Shown here piece after piece: positions 7,877 to 16,823 of a stretch of DNA of 64,000 nucleotides. Position 1 is the stretch's first letter. Each line of letters begins with the position of its first letter. The position numbers and the translations under genes are program-made. The stretch comes from Terriglobales bacterium (GTDB lineage: Bacteria > Acidobacteriota > Terriglobia > Terriglobales > Acidobacteriaceae). The notes under the pieces are model-generated. The model was not told the DNA's origin, searched no databases, and saw only the letters and a list, made by a program, of their open reading frames with translations. Location: positions 226,945 through 290,944 of the forward strand of contig DATMAB010000018.1 of the NCBI GenBank assembly GCA_035573675.1, given 5' to 3'.

Positions 7877-8380
7877 ATGATTGACAATCGCAAGCCGCGC
7901 CGCTGGCCTGCCGCGCTCTTGCTGGTAGGGGCGGCGGGAACGCTGATCATTCTCCACGCCAAAATGAACGAAAACGCACGCCGCGCCGCCGATCTGGCTG
8001 CCATCGAGGAGCTGCATCAGAAGGACATCGCCGCCACCAAGACGTACGACGTCGAGACGCTGGTTTCGCTGTGGACGGACGACATTGTGGCGCTGCCGCC
8101 GGACGGCTCGCCGACCATCGGCAAAGCCGTGGGCCGCAAGCAACTGGAAGCGGGCAAGGCCGCCAGCGCCGCCTACGAGGTGCTGACCTACGAGCAAAAG
8201 TGGGAGGAAGTGACGCTCGCAGGCGACTACGCCTTCGAGTGGGGCACCTTCACCAGCGCAGTGCGGCCCAAGGCGGGCGGCGACGAGATCCGGCAGAACT
8301 ACAACGTGCTGCGGGTGCTGAAGCGCGCCGCGGACGGGTCGTGGAAAGTCCACCGGACCATGTGGAACGCGTCGAAGTGA
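7877..8380 (+). CDS. Membrane-anchored SnoaL/DUF4440-type protein
   Basis: Protein of 167 residues from ATG 7877, preceded by AGAGGAAAG as ribosome site. Residues 10-26 form one hydrophobic segment (signal anchor). The rest matches the NTF2-like SnoaL/DUF4440 pattern: an initial helix with H-Q-K-D-I-A-A-T, then LVSLWTDDIVALPPDG, and a final strand YNVLRVLKRAADGSWKVHR. NTF2-like domains act as small-molecule enzymes, binding or scaffold modules, so no reaction is assigned. Its stop overlaps the GTG start chosen for the histidine ammonia-lyase (GTGA). Confidence 0.75.
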   Translation: MIDNRKPRRWPAALLLVGAAGTLIILHAKMNENARRAADLAAIEELHQKDIAATKTYDVETLVSLWTDDIVALPPDGSPTIGKAVGRKQLEAGKAASAAYEVLTYEQKWEEVTLAGDYAFEWGTFTSAVRPKAGGDEIRQNYNVLRVLKRAADGSWKVHRTMWNASK

Positions 8381-9891
8381 TCCCCATCAACGGCAACGAC
8401 CTGACGCTCGAGCAATTGCGCGCCGTAGTGTATGACCGGCAGCCGGTAGGACTGGATCCGGCGGCGCGCAGGCGCATTGCCGGGGCGCGGGCCGCCGTCG
8501 AAGCCTTGCTCAAAGGCGAGCGCGTGGCCTACGCCGTGAACACCGGCGTGGGCAAGTTGAGCGACGTGCGCATCGCACCGGGCGAGATCCGCGAGCTGCA
8601 GGTCAACCTGCTGCGCTCGCATGCCGCGGGCGTGGGCGAGCCGTTGAGCGAAGCAGAAACGCGGGCGCTGGTGCTGCTGCGCGCCAACTCGCTGGCCAAA
8701 GGCTTTTCCGGAGTTCGCCCGGAGGTGGTCGAGGCACTGTGCGCACTGCTGAACCGCGGCGTGCATCCGGTCATACCCTCGCAAGGGAGTGTGGGAGCGA
8801 GCGGCGATCTGGCGCCGCTGGCCCATCTGGCGCTGGTGCTGATCGGCGAAGGAGAAGCGATTCACAACGAGCAGCGCGTGGCAGGCGCGGAGGCCCTGCG
8901 CCGGGCGAGTCTCACCCCGTTAGTGCTCGAGGCCAAGGAAGCCATCTCGCTCATCAACGGCACGCAGGCCATGCTGGCGGTGGGTGCGCTGGCGCTGCTG
9001 GAAGCGGAGACGCTGACCGACAGCGCTGACGTCATCGGCTCACTGTCGCTGGACGCGTTGCGCGGCACTGACGTGGCTTTCGACGCGCGCATCCACCAGG
9101 CGCGTCCGCATGCCGGCCAGGTTCGCGTGGCGGAGAATCTGCGGCGCATGCTCGAGGGCAGCCAGATCCGCGAGTCGCACCGCGATTGCGGCCGGGTGCA
9201 GGATGCCTACTCGCTGCGCTGCATACCGCAGGTGCACGGCGCGGTGCGCGACACGCTCACGCATTGCCGCCGCATCTTCGAGATCGAGATGAACTCCGCG
9301 GTGGACAATCCGCTGGTGTTCCTGAATCCGGGTGCGAACGCCGAAGTGCTCTCCGGCGGGAACTTTCATGGGGAGCCGGTGGCCATGGCGCTGGACTTCC
9401 TGGGCATCGCGCTGGCGTCGCTGGCGGGCATCAGCGAGCGGCGCGTGGAACGGCTGGTGAACCCGGCGCTCAACGAGGGCCTGCCGCCGTTCCTGGCCAA
9501 GCATGCCGGCCTGCACTCCGGCTTCATGATGGCGCAGGTGACGGCGGCCGCGCTGGCCAGCGAGAACAAGGTGCTGGCGCATCCTGCGTCCGTGGATTCC
9601 ATCACCACCTCCGGCAACAAGGAAGACTATGTTTCCATGGGGATGGCGGCGGCGCTGAAGCTGAAGCGCATCGTGGCCAATACGCGCAACGTGCTGGCCA
9701 TCGAAGCGGTGGCTGCCGCGCAGGCTATCGACTTTCTGGCGCCGCTCGCGCCCAGCCCGCGCGGCCAGAAAGCGCATGCTGCGATACGTTCCGTCAGCCC
9801 GGCGGTGGAACAGGACCGCGTGCTGGCAGCCGATTTCGCACGCGTGGCGGAACTCGTGCGCAGCGGCAAGGTGGCGGCGGCGCTGGCCTAG
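8377..9891 (+). CDS. hutH: Histidine ammonia-lyase
   Basis: Protein of 504 residues from GTG 8377 (an in-frame GTG at 8362 is the alternative). The Ala-Ser-Gly triad that cyclises to the MIO cofactor is present in GSVGASGDLAPLAHL. RSHAAGVGEPL, KVQD-like GRVQDAYSLRC and GGNFHGEPVAMALD match histidine lyases rather than phenylalanine/tyrosine lyases. The enzyme deaminates histidine to trans-urocanate in the cytosol, first step of the hut pathway. hutU, hutI and hutG are not in the window. It appears translationally coupled to the upstream SnoaL-like gene. Confidence 0.92.
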   Translation: MIPINGNDLTLEQLRAVVYDRQPVGLDPAARRRIAGARAAVEALLKGERVAYAVNTGVGKLSDVRIAPGEIRELQVNLLRSHAAGVGEPLSEAETRALVLLRANSLAKGFSGVRPEVVEALCALLNRGVHPVIPSQGSVGASGDLAPLAHLALVLIGEGEAIHNEQRVAGAEALRRASLTPLVLEAKEAISLINGTQAMLAVGALALLEAETLTDSADVIGSLSLDALRGTDVAFDARIHQARPHAGQVRVAENLRRMLEGSQIRESHRDCGRVQDAYSLRCIPQVHGAVRDTLTHCRRIFEIEMNSAVDNPLVFLNPGANAEVLSGGNFHGEPVAMALDFLGIALASLAGISERRVERLVNPALNEGLPPFLAKHAGLHSGFMMAQVTAAALASENKVLAHPASVDSITTSGNKEDYVSMGMAAALKLKRIVANTRNVLAIEAVAAAQAIDFLAPLAPSPRGQKAHAAIRSVSPAVEQDRVLAADFARVAELVRSGKVAAALA

Positions 9892-10277
9892 AGGTTGGCC
9901 ACCGAGGCACAGCGGCGCAGGGAACGATTGGGTGAACTGCGACAACTTCGATTCGACATACGCCTTCCAGCCCAACACCACGCAGCCCGATCAAGACCTG
10001 GTCGTCACCAGCACCGGCACCCGCCTGAACGACAAGGGGAAAGTGGTCCCGGTTAAGAAGCGCCAGGTGTACGTGTTCAGGGGTGGAGAATACAAAGCGG
10101 CGCCGTGAGGGCGTCTGTGGACCAGCTCTTGCTCTTTTGCCTCGTCGGAAGCGGACTCGCTAAATCGACGGCCGGACGCATTCTCTCCTGACCCGGGGTG
10201 CGTTCCAACAACGGAACGGCCCGAACGGTCTTGCTCATTTACCCGCAACTTGTGATAGGGTCGGCGCGGATACGGTA
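9892..10277. other. Gap with short octamer array and a possible gene remnant
   Basis: After the hutH stop come three octamer words (GGCCACCG, AGGCACAG, CGGCGCAG at 9897-9920) resembling those at 7372. Then a short coding-like stretch (listed separately, 9932-10108). From 10109 to 10277 I see no gene; a weak TTGCTC/GATAGG pair with 17-base spacing near 10233-10261 could be the promoter of the VWA gene. Confidence 0.4.
9932..10108 (+). pseudogene. Possible C-terminal remnant of an unidentified protein
   Basis: A 58-codon frame with a GTG but no ribosome site reads like the C-terminus of a globular protein: N-C-D-N-F-D-S-T-Y-A-F-Q-P, then RLNDKGKVVPVKKRQVYVFR and a final G-G-E-Y-K. Composition is unlike the surrounding low-complexity frames. 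It could be the leftover 3' end of a deleted gene or a very small gene. I do not recognise the family. Confidence 0.3.
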
Positions 10278-11243
10278 ATGCTCCGGCAGTTGTTCACATT
10301 CGTGCTTGTAGTGGCTTCCGTTCTCGCTCCGTTCGGGGTTTTCGCACAGAACAACCTGGGCTGCCGTTTGCGGAGCGTCACGGTAACGGTCGCCGACGCG
10401 AAGGGCAAACCAGTGACGGGGCTCACAGCGAATAGTTTTCAGGGCCAGTTCCGGGGCCAGCCCGTGCGGATCCACCACGCGAGAATGACTTCGGGATCTC
10501 CCCGTTTCGTGGTCGCTCTCGATATCTCAGGCAGCATGGAGCGGAGCCTGCGTCCGTCGGGCATTGCCTGGACGATCGCGGGCAATGCCATCGAATCCGC
10601 TCCTCCCGGTAGTGCGGTCGGTCTAATCCTTTTCAACGAAAAGATCGGGCTTCGTATTGGGCTTACACAAGACCGAGCGGCCCTGCTTGAAGAGCTGAAG
10701 GCTGCCATGACGACTAAGGGAATCATCAAGGGGCGCACCGCAATCCGCGATGCTGTTATGGAAGCCGTCGCCATGCTGGGTCGACCAAGGCCGGGAGATG
10801 TGATCTACCTGATCACCGATGGCGGAGACAATATGAGCTGGACGAAAGAGAGTGAATTCACCATGGCCGTGGCGACGTCCGGGGCCAGAATCTTCGGGGT
10901 TCTTTTCGCGGATCTCTTTCCCACAACTCCGGAGGAGCGGGAAGGGCCAGGTCTTATGTCCGGATTGAGCAAGATGTCCGGTGGAATCACGGTGGTGTGG
11001 AGTTCGAACTTGACTCCCGGAGGCCGCCGCACTCTGGATTCGTTGCTTCGTCGCCTCTATTTTGACATGCAGAATTATTATGAGCTCATGGTCGAGCTGC
11101 CAGCGGAGATTGACAAACCGCACGACTGGAAACTGCACGTGGTTGATGACCACGGCCGTAAGCTGAGCCGATACGAGGTCTTCTACCCGCGCACTCTGGC
11201 TCCCTGCCCATCAACGGTTCAGACAAACGGCGTCACGAGGTAG
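10278..11243 (+). CDS. Secreted VWFA-domain protein
   Basis: Protein of 321 residues. A signal peptide covers about residues 1-24 (hydrophobic core LFTFVLVVASVLAPFGVFA). A short beta domain (VTVTVADAKGKPVTGL) is followed by a von Willebrand A domain with the MIDAS metal site DISGSME at about residues 79-85 and the later D-G-G-D-N strand near 182. This layout is that of the VWFA-related secreted proteins frequent in Acidobacteria. Role is unknown; such domains mediate metal-dependent protein binding outside the cytoplasm. Monocistronic. Confidence 0.8.
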   Translation: MLRQLFTFVLVVASVLAPFGVFAQNNLGCRLRSVTVTVADAKGKPVTGLTANSFQGQFRGQPVRIHHARMTSGSPRFVVALDISGSMERSLRPSGIAWTIAGNAIESAPPGSAVGLILFNEKIGLRIGLTQDRAALLEELKAAMTTKGIIKGRTAIRDAVMEAVAMLGRPRPGDVIYLITDGGDNMSWTKESEFTMAVATSGARIFGVLFADLFPTTPEEREGPGLMSGLSKMSGGITVVWSSNLTPGGRRTLDSLLRRLYFDMQNYYELMVELPAEIDKPHDWKLHVVDDHGRKLSRYEVFYPRTLAPCPSTVQTNGVTR

Positions 11244-11320
11244 CCGAGGCGGTAGCCGACGCGAGATTCGAAGCTCCTTGCTGCCCAGAGGCTGGTCCCG
11301 GGTGTTAGGTGCTCCGGCTG

Positions 11321-11441
11321 AAATGTCGTTCTGAGGAGCGCAGCGACGAAGTATCGGTGCGTTCGCGCGGGTAAGGCCGCAGCCGCAACGGCAAAATGCA
11401 TAGATCCTTCGCCCGCCAAGGCGAGTTCAGGATGACACCCT
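11321..11441. repeat. Imperfect long inverted repeat
   Basis: The left arm (about 11321-11355, GTCGTTCTGAGGAGCGCAGC onwards to GAAGTATC) is roughly mirrored by the right arm (about 11402-11441, GATCCTTCGCC to TTCAGGATGAC). The gap between the VWA gene and the HD gene contains nothing else I can identify. The two converging genes and the inverted layout suggest a dispersed intergenic element rather than a terminator. Confidence 0.45.
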
Positions 11442-11482
11442 AACAGTTATCTGCGTCATCCGCCTCAATCTGCGGTGACTGT

Positions 11483-12091
11483 TCAGGACTGCGGAACCGC
11501 AGGCTGCACCCCATCCAGGCCGAGCTGTTTGGCGATGCCCTGCATGGCCTGGATGCAGAAGGTGATGTGCTCTTCCAGGTCGATACCCAGGTCCTGGGCG
11601 CCGGAGAGGATGTCTTCGCGGCTGACGCTGCGGGCGAAGGCCTTGTCCTTCATCTTCTTGCGCACCGATCTGGCTTCGACCTCGGCGAGCGACTTGTTGG
11701 GCTTCACCAGCGCGGTGGCGGTAAGGAAGCCGGCCAGCTCGTCGCAGGCGAACAGGGCCTTCTCCATGGGCGTGACGCGCGGGACGCCGGAGTACTGCGC
11801 ATGGGAGAGGATGCAGCGGCGCAGGGCTTCAGGGTAGCCGCGCTCCTCCAGGATCTTGTTGCCCACGAAAGGATGCTGGTCAGGCGTGGGGAACTTTTCG
11901 TAGTCGAAATCGTGCAGCAGTCCGCAGAGGCCGTAGAGTTCTTCGTCGGCGGCGGGGTCGGTGCCGTCGGCGGCGAAGCGGCGGGCGTAGGCGCGCATAC
12001 AGGCCTCGACCGCCAGGGCGTGTTTCCTCAGGCTCTCGGACTGGGTGTACTCACAAAGTAAACCCCAGGCATCGTCCCGCGTCGGCATCAT
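11483..12091 (-). CDS. HD-domain phosphohydrolase-like protein
   Basis: Protein of 202 residues. HD-fold metal ligands are visible: His24 in LRKHALAVE, the His60-Asp61 pair in GLLHDFDYEKFPT, His73 in HPFVGNKIL and His97 in ILSHA. This matches the HDIG-type predicted hydrolases that often follow the LLHD(F/I)DYE pattern; a phosphohydrolase role is inferred from the fold, substrate unknown. Two consecutive ATGs stand behind GGGAGACGA. Directly upstream are three tandem GAAAACCGG units. Confidence 0.8.
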   Translation of the reverse strand: MMPTRDDAWGLLCEYTQSESLRKHALAVEACMRAYARRFAADGTDPAADEELYGLCGLLHDFDYEKFPTPDQHPFVGNKILEERGYPEALRRCILSHAQYSGVPRVTPMEKALFACDELAGFLTATALVKPNKSLAEVEARSVRKKMKDKAFARSVSREDILSGAQDLGIDLEEHITFCIQAMQGIAKQLGLDGVQPAVPQS

Positions 12092-12099
12092 TCGTCTCC

Positions 12100-12130
12100 C
12101 CGGTTTTCGCCCGGTTTTCTCCGGTTTTCA
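12100..12130. promoter_or_regulatory. Three tandem CCGGTTTTC units, candidate operator
   Basis: CCGGTTTTCGC (12100-12110), CCGGTTTTCT (12111-12120) and CCGGTTTTCA (12121-12130) repeat head to tail with 10-11 base spacing, one helical turn, immediately upstream of the HD gene and 150 bases before the XRE regulator gene transcribed the other way. That spacing is suitable for cooperative binding, but no protein is linked to it by sequence. Confidence 0.35.
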
Positions 12131-12280
12131 TGGCGGCATCCCGTGGGGTTTTACCCCGTGTCAACCGAGTTTCCGCCCACTTTTCTGTTGACAACTCCGG
12201 CGGCGGTGCCGCAAAGTACCGCCAGCCTGCAAGTGTATCGCAGGCGGGATGCCCGGCTCTGGCATCTTCCACAACCCGGC

Positions 12281-12820
12281 ATGGCTACAACTCTCGCGCC
12301 CGTCGACTCGCGGGAAGTCGTGAGATGTGACCGTTGTCATCTGGTCCAGTTCCGGACCACGAATAATCTTTGCCGCAAGTGCCACACTTCTTTGGACGCT
12401 GAGGAACCCGAGCCTCAGGTGGCGGAACCGGCCGCGGAAGCGGCGCGCCCGGAAAACGGCAACGGCCATTCGCATCTGCAACTGGCGGCGGCCATCCGCA
12501 CGCTGCGGCAGCGCACCGGATTGAGCCAGCGGCAACTGGCGCTGCGCATGTCCGTCCCGCGGACCTACGTATCCAAGATCGAAAATGAAAAAGCCACGCC
12601 CACGCTCTCATCCATCGAGCGGCTGGCGCGAGCCCTGGAGGTAAGCGTGCCTGAACTGCTCAACGGCGGCCACAGCCGCGACGCGGAGATCCGCGAGCTC
12701 ATGGCCGACGACTTCATCGCCGAGCTGATTCCCTATCTGCAGAAGCTCGACGGCATGCAATTATCCAGCATTCTGGCGCAGGTGCGCGACCTCTCGCTGC
12801 GCCCGCGGCGCCACTCCTAG
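12281..12820 (+). CDS. XRE-type transcriptional regulator with N-terminal zinc ribbon
   Basis: Protein of 179 residues from ATG 12281. Residues 15-39 hold two Cys pairs (CDRC and CRKC, 16 residues apart), a zinc-ribbon pattern. After an acidic linker, residues 66-121 form a Cro/C1-type helix-turn-helix: LRQRTGLSQRQLALRM, then VPRTYVSKIENEKATPTL and LARALEVSVPELL. It binds DNA in the cytoplasm; target unknown. A strong terminator follows. It is divergent from the HD gene with a tandem-repeat region between them. Confidence 0.85.
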   Translation: MATTLAPVDSREVVRCDRCHLVQFRTTNNLCRKCHTSLDAEEPEPQVAEPAAEAARPENGNGHSHLQLAAAIRTLRQRTGLSQRQLALRMSVPRTYVSKIENEKATPTLSSIERLARALEVSVPELLNGGHSRDAEIRELMADDFIAELIPYLQKLDGMQLSSILAQVRDLSLRPRRHS

Positions 12821-12851
12821 GGTTTTCTCCGGGCAGCTCGCTGAGCCGACC

Positions 12852-12886
12852 GGGCCGGGGTTCTCGAGACCCCGGCCCAGTTTTTT
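12852..12886 (+). terminator. Rho-independent terminator after the XRE regulator
   Basis: A perfect 10-bp stem GGGCCGGGGT (12852-12861) / ACCCCGGCCC (12869-12878) with a 7-base loop is followed by AG and six T residues (12881-12886). It serves the plus-strand regulator gene; the minus-strand side lacks a T-run for the convergent receptor gene. Confidence 0.9.
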
Positions 12887-12889
12887 CGC

Positions 12890-15286
12890 CTACGGGCTGC
12901 GCACCGATTTCGACTTCCAATGGAAGACGATACGGCCGCTGATTTCGCGCGGCCGCCCGATGTGCGTCCCCGAAAACACGCTCTCGAAATTGAACAGGTA
13001 GAAGCGGTCGAGCAGGTTCTGCACGTCGAGTTGTAGGGAGATGGGCCAGGAGCTGTCGCGCAGCAGGTCGATGCCGGCCATCACGTCCAGCGTGGCCCGC
13101 GGCTTGATGCGGAAGCGCACGGTATCCAACTGTTCGACGATGCGCGGATCGAGGCCGACCAGGTCCGCCGGATCGAACTCCGAGGGCACGCCGCTGTCGT
13201 AGCGCCCGGTAAGGCTCGCCCAGGCGCCCGAACGATGGGAGTAGGTGACGCCGAACTGGCCGCTGTTGCGCTGGTCGTGGTCGGCGTTGAACTGGATGCC
13301 GGGAATCAGAAGTTCCGCCGCCTCCTCCCCGAGGAACAAACCGCCTACCAGAGGCGTGGTGGCAACCGCCTTGGAGTTGGCGTAGCTGAGGAAGGCGGTC
13401 CAGCCGCGCACCAAGGCGAGATCCAGGCGGACCTCACTACCGCGCACATCTCCGCGCGCGATGGCGATGGGGAAAATGATGCCCGTGTTGAGAAATTGGT
13501 CCTTGTCGGCGTAGTTGTGGATGTTCTTGACGTAGCGAGCCACGTCCAGGCGCACGTATTTGCCCAGTTGCTGTTGCACCCCGAACTCGTAGAAGTTCTG
13601 CTCTTCGGGCGGCACCACGCGGACACCCGCGGCACTGCCCAGGGGCGAGAACACCGCCCCTGCCGGGGAAGAAGAAAGCAGCAGGTTCTCTACCGAAGGC
13701 GTCTGGAACAAGCGGTTGTAGGAGCCGCGGAAGACGGTGCCGGTGCGCTTGATGTAGTAGGCCAGGCCGACGCGCGGGCTGACAAAGTCCTTCTCGGCGA
13801 CGATGCGGTAGTTGTCGTAGCGCAGACCGGCGTCAATGGTCAGCCGGCCGGCCAGGGTGAAGCGGTCCTGCACGAACAGCGCCACTTCCCGCCCCGTCTC
13901 CTTCTGATGAAACACGAAGGGGCTGGTGATGGGAAAGGCGGATGCCGGATTGGCGGGATCGGCAAGGATGGCGGGGTCGGTGGCGGCCACGGTAAAGAAC
14001 TCGCTCAAGGGAATGCGCGCCACCTGGACGCCGAACTTCAGGCTGTGGCCGCCCTGCTGGCGGCTGAGGCTGGCTCGCAGACCCTCGGTGCGCTGGCGGC
14101 GATTCTGTTCGGCGAAGAAGGGAAAGCCGGTCTGGTCAGGGTCGAGCAGGCGCGCGCTCGACGACCGCCGGTAGAGCACGATGTCGCTGACCGTCTGCGG
14201 ATCGAACAGATGGGTCCAGGAGAGCGACTGGGCGTCGTCGCGCAGCTCCTGTCCCTGGCGCTGGCCGGCCGCCTGCTGCTCCGCCGTGTTGGGCACCTGG
14301 AAGTTGGTGCCGTTGGTGGTGAGCGACAGGCGCAAGGTGTCCTTTTCCCTCGGGACCCAGTCGAACTTGACGAACAGGCGAGCGTTGCCACCTTCGTTGC
14401 GGAAGTTCTGGATTTCCGGCGGGTCCAGATAACGCTCACTGCGGCTGCCCGCGGAGGAAACGAAAACGCCGAACTTTTGCGTGTGTCCGCCGAACTCGGC
14501 GCCAGCCTCGGCGTGGCCGAAACTGCCGCCGCCCAGGAACAGGCTGCCGCTCCAGGGCATCTCCAGTCCGGACTTGGTGTTGACGTTGATGACGGTGGCC
14601 AGCTTGCCGCCGTATTCGGCGGGCACATTGCCGGTGAGGATCTCCGCGGAGCGCAGGTTGCGGGCGTCGAGCGCCGTAGCAAAGGTGGCCGCCAGATTGT
14701 CGGTGACCGGGACGCCATCCACCACGTACTGCACCTGGGACTCCGAACCGCGCGGGTGCATGCGGCCGTTGTCGTCCTGCACCACGCCGGGAACGCTCTG
14801 CACGACGGCCTCCAGGCCGCGCCCGGCCTGCGCCAGTCCCAGCTTCTGCAATTGCAGGTAGTCGATGTCGTGGTGCGTGGAGGCGGAAGTGGTTTCCAGC
14901 AGCGGCCCCTGTTCCACCACGGTGACCTCCTGCTTGGCTTCCGCCAGCGCCAGTTTGGCGTTCAGGATGAGAGGGATATTGGAACGCAGCTCGCCGGTGG
15001 CATCGTAGTGCTCGAAGCCCGTCGCCTCCACGTGCAGCGTGAAGGGCGAAAACGGGACGTTGACGAACTTGAAGTATCCGTTGGCATCGGTCTGGACGTT
15101 CTGGCGGTAACCACTGATGGCAGCAGTGAGCGTTACGGAAGCGCCCGGGATTACCGCGCCGGTCGGGTCGGTGACGGTGCCGGTAACGGTGCCGACACTC
15201 TGTGCGAACAGCGACGCTGTAACTATCACAATGCATAGCCCGGGCGCGAATGCGCGCGCCAAAAAGGGCCTGTGTCCAAAGCTCAT
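12890..15286 (-). CDS. TonB-dependent receptor with N-terminal carboxypeptidase-like regulatory domain
   Basis: Protein of 798 residues; ATG at 15286 has GGAGGA 4 bases upstream. Order: signal peptide (about 1-29, ending LFAQ), Ig-like carboxypeptidase-regulatory domain (about 33-110, GTVTDPTGAVIPGASVTL), plug domain (about 125-250, with RGLEAVVQSVPGVV and YVVDGVPVTDN) and a 22-strand type barrel to the end with a terminal aromatic strand. It is an outer-membrane active importer driven by TonB. Substrate cannot be read from sequence. The next gene upstream is a small His-rich membrane protein on the same strand. Confidence 0.9.
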   Translation of the reverse strand: MSFGHRPFLARAFAPGLCIVIVTASLFAQSVGTVTGTVTDPTGAVIPGASVTLTAAISGYRQNVQTDANGYFKFVNVPFSPFTLHVEATGFEHYDATGELRSNIPLILNAKLALAEAKQEVTVVEQGPLLETTSASTHHDIDYLQLQKLGLAQAGRGLEAVVQSVPGVVQDDNGRMHPRGSESQVQYVVDGVPVTDNLAATFATALDARNLRSAEILTGNVPAEYGGKLATVINVNTKSGLEMPWSGSLFLGGGSFGHAEAGAEFGGHTQKFGVFVSSAGSRSERYLDPPEIQNFRNEGGNARLFVKFDWVPREKDTLRLSLTTNGTNFQVPNTAEQQAAGQRQGQELRDDAQSLSWTHLFDPQTVSDIVLYRRSSSARLLDPDQTGFPFFAEQNRRQRTEGLRASLSRQQGGHSLKFGVQVARIPLSEFFTVAATDPAILADPANPASAFPITSPFVFHQKETGREVALFVQDRFTLAGRLTIDAGLRYDNYRIVAEKDFVSPRVGLAYYIKRTGTVFRGSYNRLFQTPSVENLLLSSSPAGAVFSPLGSAAGVRVVPPEEQNFYEFGVQQQLGKYVRLDVARYVKNIHNYADKDQFLNTGIIFPIAIARGDVRGSEVRLDLALVRGWTAFLSYANSKAVATTPLVGGLFLGEEAAELLIPGIQFNADHDQRNSGQFGVTYSHRSGAWASLTGRYDSGVPSEFDPADLVGLDPRIVEQLDTVRFRIKPRATLDVMAGIDLLRDSSWPISLQLDVQNLLDRFYLFNFESVFSGTHIGRPREISGRIVFHWKSKSVRSP

Positions 15287-15401
15287 GAATCCTCCGGATC
15301 GATCGCTTTCCAATCTGTCCTCATATGTGAGATGCGGCGTGCGCCGCTGAGAACGGGCAGCAAGAGCGGCTGCGCCAGCCCGTTTCGCTTTCGGACCGGA
15401 C

Positions 15402-15821
15402 TTAGACGGACGGAGGCGAGTGCTTGGGAGCGGTCAAATAAACGACGACCGAAGGAACGGGAACTGCGTTGTACGCGGATCTCGCGGAATGCGCGAGCGG
15501 AGCGATCGCAGCCACGGCCGGCCCGGCGACTCCGAAGCCCTTGTGATTGCCGCGCGAGGAAACGAACAGGCAGTGCTGATGGTGAATCTGCGTGTCGCCG
15601 ACCTGTGAAGTCGTGACCTGTCTTGCGACTTCCGAGGCGGGCTCCGCCACAGCCTTCCCACCTTCCACATCGATCAACTCACCGTGTTGCGGGCAGGTGG
15701 CGTGGCGCACCGCCAGTTCGTGTGTCGTCGCCACGAGCTGGCTGCCCAGGAGGCAGACGATCAGCAGGACCAGGAAGAGCGCGGGCTGCCTTCTGCGCGT
15801 GCCGAAAAAGGCTGGGGGCAT
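15402..15821 (-). CDS. Small membrane-anchored protein with His/Cys pairs
   Basis: About 139 residues from ATG 15821 (an upstream GTG-like start would add 17). A basic start (GTRRRQ) precedes one hydrophobic segment (LFLVLLIVCLLGSQLVA). The extracytoplasmic part has HELAVRHATCPQHGE and IHHQHC, spaced His and Cys that could bind a metal (inference). The remainder is Ala/Val-rich. It lies upstream of, and in line with, the TonB-dependent receptor, so a shared transport role is possible. No family is recognised with confidence. Confidence 0.55.
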   Translation of the reverse strand: MPPAFFGTRRRQPALFLVLLIVCLLGSQLVATTHELAVRHATCPQHGELIDVEGGKAVAEPASEVARQVTTSQVGDTQIHHQHCLFVSSRGNHKGFGVAGPAVAAIAPLAHSARSAYNAVPVPSVVVYLTAPKHSPPSV

Positions 15822-16028
15822 GCTTTCGGATTGGATGGGAGGCCTCGGGCTTGTGGTTGTCCCAGTCAACATCGTCGCGAGTTCGCGGCAATCCGGGGGA
15901 GCAGAAGTGGAGCCCCGGGAGCGTTCAGGGCCGCCCGGCTAGGATGGCAGAGCGCATGCCGGGCGTCAATTGCCAGCCCGGGATTGAATGTGCTAGGTTG
16001 GATTGCACTTTATACCATAGAGGAAGCG

Positions 16029-16820
16029 TTGCGCACCTCCATTCCCGAAGGACTCGACCGCAAGGAGGCGGAAATCTACGCCGGGCTCGACCCCGGGCGG
16101 TTGCCGCAGCACGTGGCCATCATCATGGATGGCAACGGGCGCTGGGCGAAACGGCGGCACCTGCCGCGCATCGCCGGTCACCGCGCAGGCGCCGACGCCG
16201 TGCGCTCGGTGGTGGAAACCGCGGCGCGCGTCCGAGTTCCGGCCCTCACCCTGTATGCCTTCTCCGCCGAGAACTGGCAGAAACGGCCCGGCGCCGAGGT
16301 CCAGTTCCTCATGCGCCTGCTCAAGCACTACCTCAAGCAGGAAGTGCCCACGCTCAACCGCAATAACATCCGTCTGGAATACATCGGACGGCAGCACGAG
16401 CTGCCGGCGGACGTGCAGGAACGCATGCGGTGGGCGCGCGAAGCCACGCGCCGCAACACCGGCATGGTGTTGACCCTGGCGCTGAATTACGGTGCGCGCC
16501 TGGAGCTGGTGGATGCGTTCAACGACATCGTGCGCGCGGCGGCCTCCAACGGCGGCGTCAACCATCTGAAGGTCGATGAGGAACTCATTGCCCGGCACCT
16601 CTACACCCGCGCCTTGCCCGATCCCGACCTGGTCATCCGCACCTCGGGCGAGATGCGCTTGTCGAACTTCCTGCTCTGGCAGGTGGCCTATGCGGAGATC
16701 TACGTGACCGAGACGCTGTGGCCCGACTTCCGCGGCCGCCACCTGCTGGAAGCCATCGCCGAGTTCCAGAAGCGCGAACGGCGTTACGGCGGCCTGGTGT
16801 CCTCCAACGGCAAGCACTGA
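16029..16820 (+). CDS. uppS: Undecaprenyl pyrophosphate synthase (cis-prenyltransferase)
   Basis: About 263 residues using TTG 16029, which has AGAGGAAG just upstream; the frame is open further 5' but loses similarity. HVAIIMDGNGRWAKRR carries the catalytic Asp and the pyrophosphate-binding Arg; GHRAGADAVR, YAFSAENWQKRP and the C-terminal RTSGEMRLSNFLLWQ with E-I-Y-V are signature segments. It condenses eight isopentenyl diphosphates onto farnesyl diphosphate to make the lipid carrier for peptidoglycan. First gene of the row uppS-cdsA-dxr-rseP, with cdsA starting 3 bases after its stop. Confidence 0.93.
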   Translation: MRTSIPEGLDRKEAEIYAGLDPGRLPQHVAIIMDGNGRWAKRRHLPRIAGHRAGADAVRSVVETAARVRVPALTLYAFSAENWQKRPGAEVQFLMRLLKHYLKQEVPTLNRNNIRLEYIGRQHELPADVQERMRWAREATRRNTGMVLTLALNYGARLELVDAFNDIVRAAASNGGVNHLKVDEELIARHLYTRALPDPDLVIRTSGEMRLSNFLLWQVAYAEIYVTETLWPDFRGRHLLEAIAEFQKRERRYGGLVSSNGKH

Positions 16821-16823
16821 GCG

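Noticed and set aside
13235..15238. Long open frame on the plus strand opposite the TonB-dependent receptor
   Set aside because: It mirrors codon structure of the receptor gene, has low-complexity Val/Gly/Ala/Arg composition and no domain.
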